In this document: one piece after another, positions 7,557 through 14,431 of the stretch
How positions within the stretch are numbered: the stretch's first letter is position 1
Layout: each line of letters opens with the position of its first letter
DNA from: GCA-2746795 sp964643965
Lineage (GTDB): Bacteria > Chloroflexota > Anaerolineae > Promineifilales > Promineifilaceae
Assembly (NCBI GenBank): GCA_964643965.1
Contig: CAZXVH010000054.1
Coordinates: forward strand, 1-32,010
Length of the DNA: 32,010 bases
Reading direction: 5' to 3'
Notes under the pieces: generated by a model
Told to the model about the DNA's origin: nothing
The model's input: only the letters and a program-made list of their open reading frames with translations
Database searches by the model: none
Made by a program: the position numbers and the translations under genes

Positions 7557-9170
7557 ATGACCCCTTCTTATCTCTGGTGGCAAACTGGCATCATCTACCA
7601 AATTTATCCACGCTCATATCAGGACAGCAATGACGATGGTATCGGCGATTTGAACGGCATCCGCCAGCGGCTGGGCTACCTCCAAGATTTGGGTATTACA
7701 GCCATCTGGCTATCTCCCATCTATCCCTCACCCATGCACGATTTCGGTTATGATGTGGCCGATTACACCGGCATACATCCCATGTTTGGCGACATGGCTG
7801 ATTTCGATATGCTGCTGGCAGAAACCCATGAACGGGGTATGAAATTGATGCTCGACCTGGTGCCAAACCACACCTCCGATGAACACGCCTGGTTCCAAGA
7901 AAGCCGCAGCAGCCGCGATAACCCCAAGCGAGATTGGTACATCTGGCGCGATCCGGCCCCAGATGGGGGGCCGCCCAACAACTGGCTTAGTTTCTTCGGC
8001 GGCCCTGCCTGGACGTTTGATGAAACCACCGGCCAATATTACCTGCACCAATTTGTGACGCAGCAGCCAGAACTCAACTACCGCCATCCGGATGTAATGC
8101 CAGCCATGTTAAATAATTTGCGCTTTTGGCTGGATAAAGGGGTCGATGGCTTCCGCGTCGATGTCATTTGGCTGATGCTGAAAGATGAGCAACTGCGCGA
8201 CGAGCCAGCCAACCCGGATTGGGATGGGGTTGAGCCGTTTGGCAGCTTGCAGCATATTTACACCCAAAACACGCCGGGCATCCATGACCTGGTGCGCCAG
8301 ATGCGGGCCGTTTTGGATGAATATGATGAGCGCATGATGGTGGGTGAAATTTATTTGCCTTACGAAGAGCTGATGACATATTACGGCCGTTCTCTTGACG
8401 AATGCCATCTCCCCTTCAACTTCCACCTCATCCACTGCCCCTGGGACGCCCAGAAAATACGGGCGCTGGTTGAGAAATATGAAGCGGCGCTGCCTCCTGG
8501 GGCCTGGCCTAACTGGGTGCTGGGCAACCATGATCAACCACGCCTCGCCAGCCGCGTCGGGCCAGAACAAGCCCGCATTGCCAATATGCTCCTGCTCACC
8601 TTGCGCGGCACTCCCACCACTTACTATGGCGAGGAAATCGGCATGGAAAATGTGGTTATTCCTCCGGAGTTCATCCAAGACCCACCGGCCGTTAACCAAC
8701 CTGAAATCGCCCACATCGTCGGACGCGACCCGGAACGCACCCCCATGCAGTGGGACGCCTCCGCCAACGCCGGCTTCACATCCGCAGGCATTACCCCCTG
8801 GCTGCCCCTGGCAGACGACTACCAGGAACGGAATGTGGCCAGGCAGTTGGATGATCCCATCTCCATGCTGAACTTGTACCGGGCGCTGGCAAAATTGCGG
8901 CGCGAAGAACCAGCTTTGAGTGTGGGAGCCTATGCCACCGTCAGCCTCAGGCAAGAAGCGGCCGACATCTTCGCCTACCAACGGACACACGCCGGCTCCG
9001 ATTCATTCCTCATCGTGCTCAACTTCGGCGGCCGTGACCACTCCCTCAACCTCAGTCATATCGCCGCTCAAGCCAGCATTGCTGTGGCTACCGGCAGGCA
9101 AAGAACGGGCCGTGTTGATCTGGAAAATCTGGCCCTGAACGCCAATGAAGGCATCGTTCTGCGATTGTAA
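7557..9170 (+). CDS. GH13 alpha-glucosidase (oligo-1,6-glucosidase-like)
   Basis: The 537-residue cytoplasmic-looking enzyme starts with the typical WWQTGIIYQIYPRSYQDSNDDGIGDL. Conserved GH13 regions are in order: DLVPNHTSDEHAWF (region I), GFRVDVIW with nucleophile Asp202, VGEIYLP with acid/base Glu264, and GNHDQPR with Asp326. The segment ending in KRDWYIWRDP and the QPELNYRHPDV stretch are typical of alpha-glucosidases acting on short alpha-glucosides rather than of endo-amylases. GDLNGI follows the alpha-glucosidase pattern QDSNGDGIGDL. No signal peptide is seen. The start has a modest GGAG 13 bases upstream. The product would release glucose from maltose or isomaltose-type sugars, which fits the later GlgX gene as part of alpha-glucan use, although the two are far apart. 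One ACGGCCGT motif (8383). Confidence 0.93.
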   Translation: MTPSYLWWQTGIIYQIYPRSYQDSNDDGIGDLNGIRQRLGYLQDLGITAIWLSPIYPSPMHDFGYDVADYTGIHPMFGDMADFDMLLAETHERGMKLMLDLVPNHTSDEHAWFQESRSSRDNPKRDWYIWRDPAPDGGPPNNWLSFFGGPAWTFDETTGQYYLHQFVTQQPELNYRHPDVMPAMLNNLRFWLDKGVDGFRVDVIWLMLKDEQLRDEPANPDWDGVEPFGSLQHIYTQNTPGIHDLVRQMRAVLDEYDERMMVGEIYLPYEELMTYYGRSLDECHLPFNFHLIHCPWDAQKIRALVEKYEAALPPGAWPNWVLGNHDQPRLASRVGPEQARIANMLLLTLRGTPTTYYGEEIGMENVVIPPEFIQDPPAVNQPEIAHIVGRDPERTPMQWDASANAGFTSAGITPWLPLADDYQERNVARQLDDPISMLNLYRALAKLRREEPALSVGAYATVSLRQEAADIFAYQRTHAGSDSFLIVLNFGGRDHSLNLSHIAAQASIAVATGRQRTGRVDLENLALNANEGIVLRL

Positions 9171-9248
9171 CGATAAAGGTGGGGGCAGCCGGGGCAAAAA
9201 GCCGGGTATTGTCATTCCCGGGTAACAACACGATCATCTTGCCGCTAT

Positions 9249-9275
9249 GTAACGCGATTTGGTAAATCGCGCTGC
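9249..9275. repeat. 27-bp REP-like palindromic repeat, copy 1
   Basis: The core GCGATTT-GGT-AAATCGC (9254-9270) is flanked by GTAAC and GCTGC. The copy at 11080-11106 is nearly the same but with the loop reversed (ACC), i.e. it is in the opposite orientation. A further partial copy (AAATCGCACTAC) follows near 9293-9304. Confidence 0.7.
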
Positions 9276-9311
9276 ACCTTTGGTCAATTAGCAAATCGCA
9301 CTACAAATTAT

Positions 9312-10536
9312 CAGCAATTCTCAATTTGGCAGCAATTCTCAATTTGCAATTAGAGCAGCAATGTCAGGAGGAATATCGTCCTCTTCAAGCGATTCAATCA
9401 TAAATAACCAAAGAGCTTCCCAGTTGGGAAACCTGTTATAGCGACATAAAGCACGGAGGTCGTTGAAGAAAGTAATCCTTGTATGCAATGCCTGACGCAG
9501 AAATTGGTAGAGATCATCGACCAGATGCAAAGCCGTATGCAAGAGAAAGGCCAGCAGATTGAGTACGAGAAAAACTTGCGCTAAATGCTGCGACCCGTGC
9601 CCAAAATTGTGTTCAACATGGTATCCTTTCCGCTTCAAAACATTGATGCCTTCATTCTCAACCTTCCAACGAGTACGGCCATAGGTACATACCGCTTCTA
9701 TACATTGTGTATCGAGTGTGTGGTTCGTTGCCCAACTGTTGTGATACAAGATTTCGCCACTTTCTTCATGGGTAATCTGCAAATCGCACCAATTAACGAG
9801 CAGAATAAGTCATCCCCCAGATAGGTAATTGAATGCGGGTCAAACAAGTGCGACCAATTGGTTAGCCATCGTTTGGCAGCATTTCGTTCACAGTCTTGCT
9901 TTTCTGCTCCATCTTGGGGCGTAATCATCTCTGGAAAACAGGCCAGCACGTGTTCCAGGTTTGGTTGCACCATCAACGGCAATAAAGTTGCATGATAGTA
10001 ATGTGTTATGCCACTGCGATCTTGACGGGTGGAACAGCACGCGCATGAAATTTCAGTAGATGAATGATAAACCATACCATCCAAAGCGATAAGCTTCGTG
10101 TTCAAACTCGTTTTGTACATGTCTAATCCGCCCAAACGAGATAGTTCTTGCCAAATCCACTCAAACTGTGGCGCAAATTCAGTGGGAGATAGTGGGTCTA
10201 ATAGGTTACGTATCTGATTGTCAGACGGCACGTTTTCAACGTTGAATAGCGTTTGTAGATTCTGTTTACCGCGTTTTTTCCTACTCATCGCCTGATGATG
10301 CGCCAGAAATGACTGTGATTGCATAAAAAAGATGCTCATGGCACTGTTAACTGCATCTGACAAGGCATATTTTGTGTTCGGACTCGGTTTACGATGGTCT
10401 GGCAAGTTTGCCCAAGCCGCTTGGCTTGTCTGGAAAAATTTTTGTAAGGGGAATCTTTTTATCATAGGATCAAGTAATGACCTTATTCTTTCTGTTTGTC
10501 AACCAATTTTCCAAATTGACAGCAATTATAAATTTG
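9312..10536 (-). mobile_element. Degenerate insertion sequence (IS4/ISNCY-like)
   Basis: A broken DDE transposase gene on the minus strand is bordered by AT-rich repeats: CAGCAATTCTCAATTTG at 9312-9328 and again at 9330-9346, and CAGCAATTATAAATTTG at 10520-10536 (15 of 17 identical, same orientation). TCAATTTGG at the left (9321-9329) and its complement CCAAATTGA at the right (10511-10519) may be what remains of terminal inverted repeats. Exact ends and target duplication could not be fixed. No ACGGCCGT motif occurs inside, unlike the host DNA around it. Confidence 0.7.
9339..10465 (-). pseudogene. DDE transposase, frameshifted with an internal deletion
   Basis: The N-terminal part (minus strand, 10465 down to about 9805) contains LPDHRKPSPNTKYALSDAV, the first catalytic Asp in LIALDGMVYHSS and the second in YLGDDLF. 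The C-terminal part is in another frame and reads VNWCDLQITHEESGEILYHNSWATNH, then RTRWKVENEG with the catalytic Glu, and ends in NFGHGSQHLAQVFLVLNLLAFLLHTAL. In intact relatives as I remember them, roughly 60-70 residues separate the GDDL and VNWC segments. Here they are almost adjacent and out of frame, so a deletion junction lies near 9800. The element cannot make an active transposase unless a relative supplies it. The family label (IS4/ISNCY-like) is from memory of the conserved C-terminal block. Confidence 0.82.
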
Positions 10537-10546
10537 AAACCTGATT

Positions 10547-10697
10547 GTAGGGGTGGGACAGGCGGGTCACCAGGTTGCCATTCACCAACGACTCGCTTCC
10601 CGCCTGTCTCACCCTGGCTGCCAGCATTTGGGCGAGATGGCGCGGAGAAAAAGCCAATTGTTGCAGCTAACAGGTCGCCGCGCCATCCCGCCCCTAC
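10547..10697. repeat. Multi-hairpin structured element, possibly a dispersed repeat
   Basis: Three strong stems share the sequence. Outer: GTAGGGGTGGGA (10547-10558) with TCCCGCCCCTAC (10686-10697), 12 bp with one G-T pair. Left hairpin: GACAGGCGGG (10557-10566) with CCCGCCTGTC (10599-10608), extendable to 16 bp over 10551-10614. Right hairpin: GATGGCGCGG (10636-10645) with CCGCGCCATC (10678-10687), extendable to 16 bp with one mismatch. The outer stem and the extended inner hairpins compete for the same bases. It has no coding potential I can support. It sits directly beyond the right end of the IS. It may be a structured RNA or a non-autonomous repeat. Confidence 0.6.
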
Positions 10698-10713
10698 CCT
10701 AAAACGCAACCAT

Positions 10714-10771
10714 GATTACAACGAATTTGAGAAAAGAACAAATTCGTTCTTTTCTCAAATTCGTTGTAATC
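10714..10771. repeat. Perfect 26-bp inverted repeat with 6-base loop
   Basis: Bases 10714-10739 are the exact reverse complement of 10746-10771, separated by AAATTC. ACGAATTTG (10721-10729) can pair instead with CAAATTCGT at 10739-10747, giving an alternative shorter stem. It lies 42 bases before the probable start of the zinc-ribbon gene. It may act as an attenuator or be the trace of a mobile element or template-switch event. Confidence 0.85.
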
Positions 10772-10813
10772 TTTATGTGTATGAAAATAGATGGAGCCGT
10801 CGTCAAAGAAAGC

Positions 10814-10996
10814 ATGAAACAGCCACCGAAAAATTATTGGTGGCGGCAAACCGGGGCAGCCACCTGCGCCGTCCCGGCGCCAAAACCCGGCGACTGCTGT
10901 CCCACTTGCGGCGAAGGCGTTCTGGCGTATGATGGCTTATTCGTTTTAAGCTGCACCACCTGTGGCAAAGCGGCCGAAAGCGGCGCATTTACCTGA
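10814..10996 (+). CDS. Small zinc-ribbon protein of unknown function
   Basis: The 60-residue product has two Cys-X2-Cys knuckles, CPTCG and CTTCG, separated by about 16 residues: a rubredoxin/zinc-ribbon pattern able to bind one metal ion. The N-terminal part (NYWWRQTGAATCAVPAPKPGD) is not recognised. The frame is open upstream to an ATG at 10712, but that extension runs through the 26-bp inverted repeat and gives an unlikely peptide, so I prefer the ATG at 10814; ATG 10781 is another option. No clear ribosome binding site supports any of them. The neighbours are repeats and a dead IS, so context gives no function. It may be a real small gene or a remnant. Confidence 0.5.
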   Translation: MKQPPKNYWWRQTGAATCAVPAPKPGDCCPTCGEGVLAYDGLFVLSCTTCGKAAESGAFT

Positions 10997-11039
10997 TAAA
11001 CAGCAGCACGGAGGCGTGGCCTCTAACATAAACAAAAGC

Positions 11040-11059
11040 GTACCCCATGAACGGGGTAC
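11040..11059 (+). terminator. Hairpin after the zinc-ribbon gene
   Basis: GTACCCC (11040-11046) pairs with GGGGTAC (11053-11059) around a 6-base loop. There is no T run, so termination is uncertain. Confidence 0.4.
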
Positions 11060-11079
11060 ACCATGATGAATGAAAATTC

Positions 11080-11106
11080 GTAACGCGATTTACCAAATCA
11101 CGCTAC
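11080..11106. repeat. 27-bp REP-like palindromic repeat, copy 2 (inverted)
   Basis: The core GCGATTT-ACC-AAATCAC has the same flanks as the copy at 9249-9275, with the loop reverse complemented. It lies just before the OsmC-like gene; together the two copies bracket the IS and repeat island. Confidence 0.7.
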
Positions 11107-11125
11107 ATTTTCGAAGGAGCGAAAA

Positions 11126-11542
11126 ATGGACGCAAAAGTAACCTGGCACGATGGCCTACATTTCACCGGCGTGGCCGACAGCCAACATGAAATTATCCTG
11201 GATGGCAACCCCAGCGTGGGCGGCACAGATTTAGGGGCACGGCCGTTAGAATTGATGCTGATGAGCCTGGCCGGCTGCACAGCCATGGACGTTATCTCGA
11301 TTCTGCGCAAGAAGCGGCAGGATGTCACAAATTTCGAGGTCAAAGTCCATGCGGATCAAGCGGATTCACATCCTCATGTGTTCACGGCCGTTACTGTTGA
11401 ATACATCGTCACCGGACACAACATCGACCCAAAAGCTGTCGAACGAGCCATCGAACTATCTGAAAACGTCTACTGCCCCGCACAGGCGATGTTGGTGAAG
11501 GCGACGCCGATTACCCATACGTATCAGATTATTGCAGCGTAA
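11126..11542 (+). CDS. OsmC/YhfA-family protein (thiol peroxidase-like)
   Basis: The 138-residue protein has the two conserved cysteines of the OsmC/Ohr superfamily: Cys51 in MSLAGCTAMDVISILRKKRQ and Cys117 in ENVYCPAQAML. The RPLELMLMSLAGC stretch with the following KKRQ resembles the YhfA branch more than Ohr. OsmC/Ohr proteins reduce organic hydroperoxides; the YhfA branch is less well defined. The start at 11126 has AAGGAGC seven bases upstream. It is followed by an alpha/beta hydrolase that has its own promoter-like -10 box. Two ACGGCCGT motifs (11239, 11384) mark the return to host-like DNA after the repeat island. Confidence 0.9.
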   Translation: MDAKVTWHDGLHFTGVADSQHEIILDGNPSVGGTDLGARPLELMLMSLAGCTAMDVISILRKKRQDVTNFEVKVHADQADSHPHVFTAVTVEYIVTGHNIDPKAVERAIELSENVYCPAQAMLVKATPITHTYQIIAA

Positions 11543-11570
11543 ATGCCCTGCCTTATCGTAGAAAATCCGA

Positions 11571-11576
11571 TATAAT
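11571..11576 (+). promoter_or_regulatory. -10 box (TATAAT) before the alpha/beta hydrolase
   Basis: A perfect TATAAT lies 38 bases before the ATG at 11615. The -35 region is weak, so this is a probable rather than certain promoter. Confidence 0.5.
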
Positions 11577-11614
11577 TCTCGAATCTTATTGTTTATGTAC
11601 GAGGAATAGTCAAA

Positions 11615-12415
11615 ATGGGATTTGTAAACGTTAATAATCAAGAAATATTTTATGAAGATTCAGGCGGCGACGGCAAACCGTTGCTGTTTTTGCATGGCTT
11701 CTTGTTTGATAGCACCATGTTTGAGGCACAAGTTCAAGCCCTGGCGCCTGATTATCGCTGTATTCGCTTAGATACACGGGGATTCGGAAAAACGGTGTGG
11801 GATGGTCAGGAATTTGGTTTGTATGACACCGTTTCTGATGTCATTGGGGTCATGGATGCCTTATCGCTGGATAAGGTTTGTATGATTGGCATGTCTCAGG
11901 GGGCGTATGCCACCATTCGCTTAGCCCTTAAACATCCAGAACGGCTGACGGCCATGGTGTTGATGAGTACGCGCAAAGACATTATGCCGGAAGAGTTCAA
12001 ACAGAATTATGCGACCTTGCGTGATAGCTGGGTGGAACTTGGCCCCTTTGAGCAAGCGATCACCTCGCTCATGACGCTTTTGATTGGCCCACAAGAAAAA
12101 TTTGGCAAATATTGGGATATGTGGCGGCCCAAATGGGAGGTGTTCCCTGGTAATAATATGTTCCATACCGTGAACGCCCTGCTCGCCCGGGTTTTGCTCA
12201 CGGATGAACAAATCGGCACCATTGAAACGCCTGTCCTCTCCATTCATGGCCTGGATGATTTTGGGACGCCGGTTACTTTGGCGGATGAGTTATACGCCAC
12301 CTTACCTGAAGGCAAAGGCAAAGTACGCATTCCTGGTGCGGCTCATGCCGTCAACATGACTCATGCAGACCAGATCATTGAACCGTTACGCGAATTCCTG
12401 GATGAGTATGCTTAA
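11615..12415 (+). CDS. Alpha/beta hydrolase
   Basis: The 266-residue enzyme has the full catalytic set of the alpha/beta hydrolase fold: oxyanion region LFLHGFLFD, nucleophile Ser94 in GMSQGAYA, acid Asp214 or Asp215 in SIHGLDDFGTP, and His244 in GAAHAVNMTH. The order and spacing resemble small esterases, lactonases and haloperoxidase-like proteins (for example 3-oxoadipate enol-lactonase), but the substrate cannot be read from sequence. No signal peptide is present. GAGGAA ten bases upstream supports the start. A strong terminator made of two ACGGCCGT motifs follows at 12467. Confidence 0.92.
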   Translation: MGFVNVNNQEIFYEDSGGDGKPLLFLHGFLFDSTMFEAQVQALAPDYRCIRLDTRGFGKTVWDGQEFGLYDTVSDVIGVMDALSLDKVCMIGMSQGAYATIRLALKHPERLTAMVLMSTRKDIMPEEFKQNYATLRDSWVELGPFEQAITSLMTLLIGPQEKFGKYWDMWRPKWEVFPGNNMFHTVNALLARVLLTDEQIGTIETPVLSIHGLDDFGTPVTLADELYATLPEGKGKVRIPGAAHAVNMTHADQIIEPLREFLDEYA

Positions 12416-12466
12416 GCATTTTTGCATTTTTGAGCTTCGCTAAACTCCACCCATGACAAGTTAATT

Positions 12467-12501
12467 AACGGCCGTTTCCATCCCAGAAACGGCCGTTTTT
12501 T
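12467..12501 (+). terminator. Terminator built from two ACGGCCGT motifs
   Basis: AACGGCCGTTTC (12467-12478) and GAAACGGCCGTT (12486-12497) form a perfect 12-bp stem around CATCCCA, and T5 continues directly. Each arm is itself a palindrome, so each can also fold on itself. Confidence 0.85.
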
Positions 12502-12602
12502 ATTGCCTCCTCCCCACCACTCCCCTACAGATAAGCCAGAATATATTATTAACTAATACACCCGGTTTTTTATGCTTTATTAACCATTTTTGCTTTCTCG
12601 CG

Positions 12603-12618
12603 TGTGACATTCATCACA
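12603..12618. promoter_or_regulatory. CRP/FNR-family operator candidate
   Basis: TGTGA-N6-TCACA is a perfect match to the classic CRP half-sites. It lies about 240 bases before the ferredoxin start, in a 427-base gap between genes. Just downstream CTTTGTCA occurs twice (12631-12638, 12648-12655) and a CATAAT (12663-12668) could be a -10 box. A CRP/FNR-type control of the oxidoreductase operon is inferred. Confidence 0.5.
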
Positions 12619-12755
12619 AACAGACCTAATCTTTGTCACTGTCGCAACTTTGTCATTTATGGCATAATGAACCATATCGGCGCTGTTTTCGTTAGCACCG
12701 TCGGTGAATTTCAAAATTTATTTTCTCGGTAGGCAAATTAACAATCCCATCCCAC

Positions 12756-12817
12756 TAGCGAGTGGCAGGTTGCCAGGTGCGCGTTTTTACCCGCCATACG
12801 CTTCCCGTCACTCGCTA
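12756..12817. repeat. Inverted repeat in the ferredoxin leader
   Basis: TAGCGAGTG (12756-12764) pairs with CACTCGCTA (12809-12817). The region shares short words (CAGGTTGCCA, CGCTTCCCG, ACTCGCT) with the multi-hairpin element at 10547-10697, which suggests a degenerate related copy. It ends 11 bases before the ribosome binding site of the ferredoxin gene. Confidence 0.5.
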
Positions 12818-12842
12818 CCTTCTTAAAAAGGAGTTTCTCACA

Positions 12843-13121
12843 ATGGCAAAAGGTCGAATTGTAATCGACGTCGAGCGCTGCAAAGGGTGTGAACTTTGCC
12901 GCGAGGCGTGTCCCCCTGATGTACTGGCCATGGCCGATACCCTCAATAGCAAAGGCTACCGGCCCGTTGTGCTGCTCGACCCCCAGCATGAGTGCACTGG
13001 CTGCGCTCTGTGTGCTACTGTTTGCCCAGACGGCTGCATCACGGTATACCGCGAAACGGCCGTTAAACCTCAACGTAAGCAGTCAGTATTTAAGGGACAC
13101 GCCACCCCACTGACAGCCTAA
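12843..13121 (+). CDS. 2[4Fe-4S] ferredoxin, delta-type subunit of 2-oxoacid:ferredoxin oxidoreductase
   Basis: The 92-residue protein contains two four-cysteine clusters, CKGCELCREACPPD and CTGCALCATVCPDGC, each with the CxxCxxCxxxC(P) pattern that binds one [4Fe-4S] cluster. It would pass electrons from the TPP-bearing catalytic subunits to free ferredoxin. I chose the ATG at 12843 because AAAAAGGAG lies nine bases before it and the frame upstream is not ferredoxin-like. It is the first gene of a cluster with alpha, beta, aminotransferase and gamma genes. The C-terminal extension (KPQRKQSVFKGHATPLTA) is basic. One ACGGCCGT motif (13056) reads ETAV. Confidence 0.93.
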   Translation: MAKGRIVIDVERCKGCELCREACPPDVLAMADTLNSKGYRPVVLLDPQHECTGCALCATVCPDGCITVYRETAVKPQRKQSVFKGHATPLTA

Positions 13122-13196
13122 AGATCAAAGATTAAAGATTGAAGATTGAAGATTAACATTTTGTCCAATCTCCGATCTCTAAATCTCCAATCTCTA
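13121..13196. repeat. Heptamer repeats forming a hairpin between ferredoxin and alpha subunit genes
   Basis: Five near-identical 7-mers of the form RAAGATT run from 13121 to about 13154. The complementary words AATCTCC/GATCTCT/AAATCTCC/AATCTCT follow at 13168-13196. The two halves can pair. The alpha subunit ribosome binding site (AAGGAG) follows at about 13206. Confidence 0.75.
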
Positions 13197-13218
13197 CTTC
13201 CCACAAAGGAGATGCAGC

Positions 13219-14322
13219 ATGACAAAAGAGTTACTCAAAGGGAACGTGGCCATCGCTGAAGCCGCCATCCGCGCTGGCTGCGAGGCATATTTTGGTTATC
13301 CCATCACCCCCCAAACAGAATTACTTGAGCATATGTCCAAACGCATGCCCGAATTAGGGCGCGTCTTTTTGCAGGCCGAATCTGAAGTGGCCGCCGTCAA
13401 TATGGTATACGGCGCTGCTTCCGCCGGGGTGCGCGTCATGACCTCTTCCAGCAGTCCCGGCATCAGCCTGATGCAGGAAGGGTTCAGTTACATCGCCGGT
13501 TCAGAAGTGCCGGCCGTCATCGTGGATGTGATGCGCGGCGGTCCCGGCCTGGGCAATATCCAGCCCAGCCAATCAGACTACAACCAGGTGGTCAAGCAGG
13601 CAGGACACGGCGATTTTCATCCCATCGTTTTAGCGCCGTCCACCATTCAAGAAGCTATTGACATGATGGTTCTCTCTTTTGACCTGGCGGAGAAATACCG
13701 CACCCTGGTCTTCCTGGTGCTGGATGGCGCCATCGGGCAGATGATGGAACCGGCCGAACTGCCGCCTATGCAAGAACTGCAAAAGAAACGGCCGTTCTGG
13801 GCGCTCACCGGTCAGGAAACAAGGCGTAACAACGGGAGTATGCCTCAGAAAAACATCATCACTTCCATCCACCTGGGCGCCGAAGCCCTGCACGCTTTTA
13901 ACGAAAAGTTGCAGCGCAAATTGGCCGAGATCGAAGCGAACGAAGTGCGCTATGAAGAACTGTATACTGACGATGCCGAGATCGTGCTGGTGGCTTTTGG
14001 CACATCAGGACGGGTAGCGAAAACGGCCGTTCACACCCTCCGCGCCGAAGGAGTCCCTGTGGGTCTACACCGTCCTATTACGCTCTGGCCCTTCCCGGAA
14101 AAACGGCTGCAGAGCCTGGCCGACCGCGTCAAAGCGTTCCTCGTCGTTGAAATGAACGCCGGCCAAATGTTCCACGACGTGCGCGAAGCGGTGGGCCGCG
14201 ATGTGCCCGTAGAATTCCTGGGGCGCATGGGTGGACTTATTCCCTATCCCAACGAAATCGAAGAAACGGTGCGCGCCATCCGGCGGCGCACCGAAGTTCT
14301 GGAAATGCACCTGAGCGACTAA
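13219..14322 (+). CDS. vorB: 2-oxoacid:ferredoxin oxidoreductase alpha subunit (VorB-like)
   Basis: The 367-residue protein begins LLKGNVAIAEAAIRAGCEAYFGYPITPQTELLEHM, and SEVAAVNMVYGAASAGVRVMTSSSSPGISLMQEG is the conserved pyrimidine-binding region of this superfamily. The match is closest in memory to VorB, the 3-methyl-2-oxobutanoate dehydrogenase subunit. With the beta, gamma and delta subunits the enzyme oxidatively decarboxylates branched-chain or related 2-oxoacids to acyl-CoA and reduces ferredoxin; it is oxygen-sensitive and typical of anaerobic metabolism. The start has AAAGGAG about seven bases upstream. The stop codon TAA is the first three bases of the palindrome TAAACCTGACAGGTTTA. 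Two ACGGCCGT motifs (13788, 14023). Substrate choice (valine-derived versus 2-oxoglutarate or pyruvate) is inferred from family resemblance only. Confidence 0.92.
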   Translation: MTKELLKGNVAIAEAAIRAGCEAYFGYPITPQTELLEHMSKRMPELGRVFLQAESEVAAVNMVYGAASAGVRVMTSSSSPGISLMQEGFSYIAGSEVPAVIVDVMRGGPGLGNIQPSQSDYNQVVKQAGHGDFHPIVLAPSTIQEAIDMMVLSFDLAEKYRTLVFLVLDGAIGQMMEPAELPPMQELQKKRPFWALTGQETRRNNGSMPQKNIITSIHLGAEALHAFNEKLQRKLAEIEANEVRYEELYTDDAEIVLVAFGTSGRVAKTAVHTLRAEGVPVGLHRPITLWPFPEKRLQSLADRVKAFLVVEMNAGQMFHDVREAVGRDVPVEFLGRMGGLIPYPNEIEETVRAIRRRTEVLEMHLSD

Positions 14323-14336
14323 ACCTGACAGGTTTA
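14320..14336. repeat. Palindrome TAAACCTGACAGGTTTA at the alpha subunit stop
   Basis: A perfect palindrome (TAAACCT-GAC-AGGTTTA) whose first three bases are the stop codon. Related copies lie at 14401-14416, 15242-15258, 15285-15301, 20500-20514 and 20569-20580. Confidence 0.75.
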
Positions 14337-14400
14337 GAAACCAGCTGCACCATCGAGGAAGGTTGCCACACAAAGCGACTTAAAAGTAAGACACGACAAT

Positions 14401-14416
14401 AAACCCGTCAAGTTTT
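14401..14416. repeat. Diverged copy of the AAACCTGACAGGTTT family
   Basis: AAACCCGTCAAGTTTT differs by one base from the copy at 15242-15258 and ends just before the ribosome binding site (TTGGAGGA) of the beta subunit gene, so it could affect translation. Confidence 0.55.
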
Positions 14417-14431
14417 TATTGGAGGACATAA

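Noticed and set aside
8109..8990. 293-codon open frame on the minus strand
   Set aside because: Antisense to the conserved GH13 catalytic region; composition looks like a shadow frame.
9339..10465. Two separate genes or programmed frameshifting in the transposase
   Set aside because: The junction lacks a slippery sequence that I can see, and a conserved stretch between the two halves appears to be missing, so decay is the better explanation.
10547..10697. tRNA or known riboswitch
   Set aside because: No acceptor CCA/T-arm pattern, no anticodon arm of correct size, and no riboswitch core that I recognise; kept as an unexplained structured element.
13121..13196. CRISPR array
   Set aside because: The repeats are tandem 7-mers without spacers and there are no cas genes.
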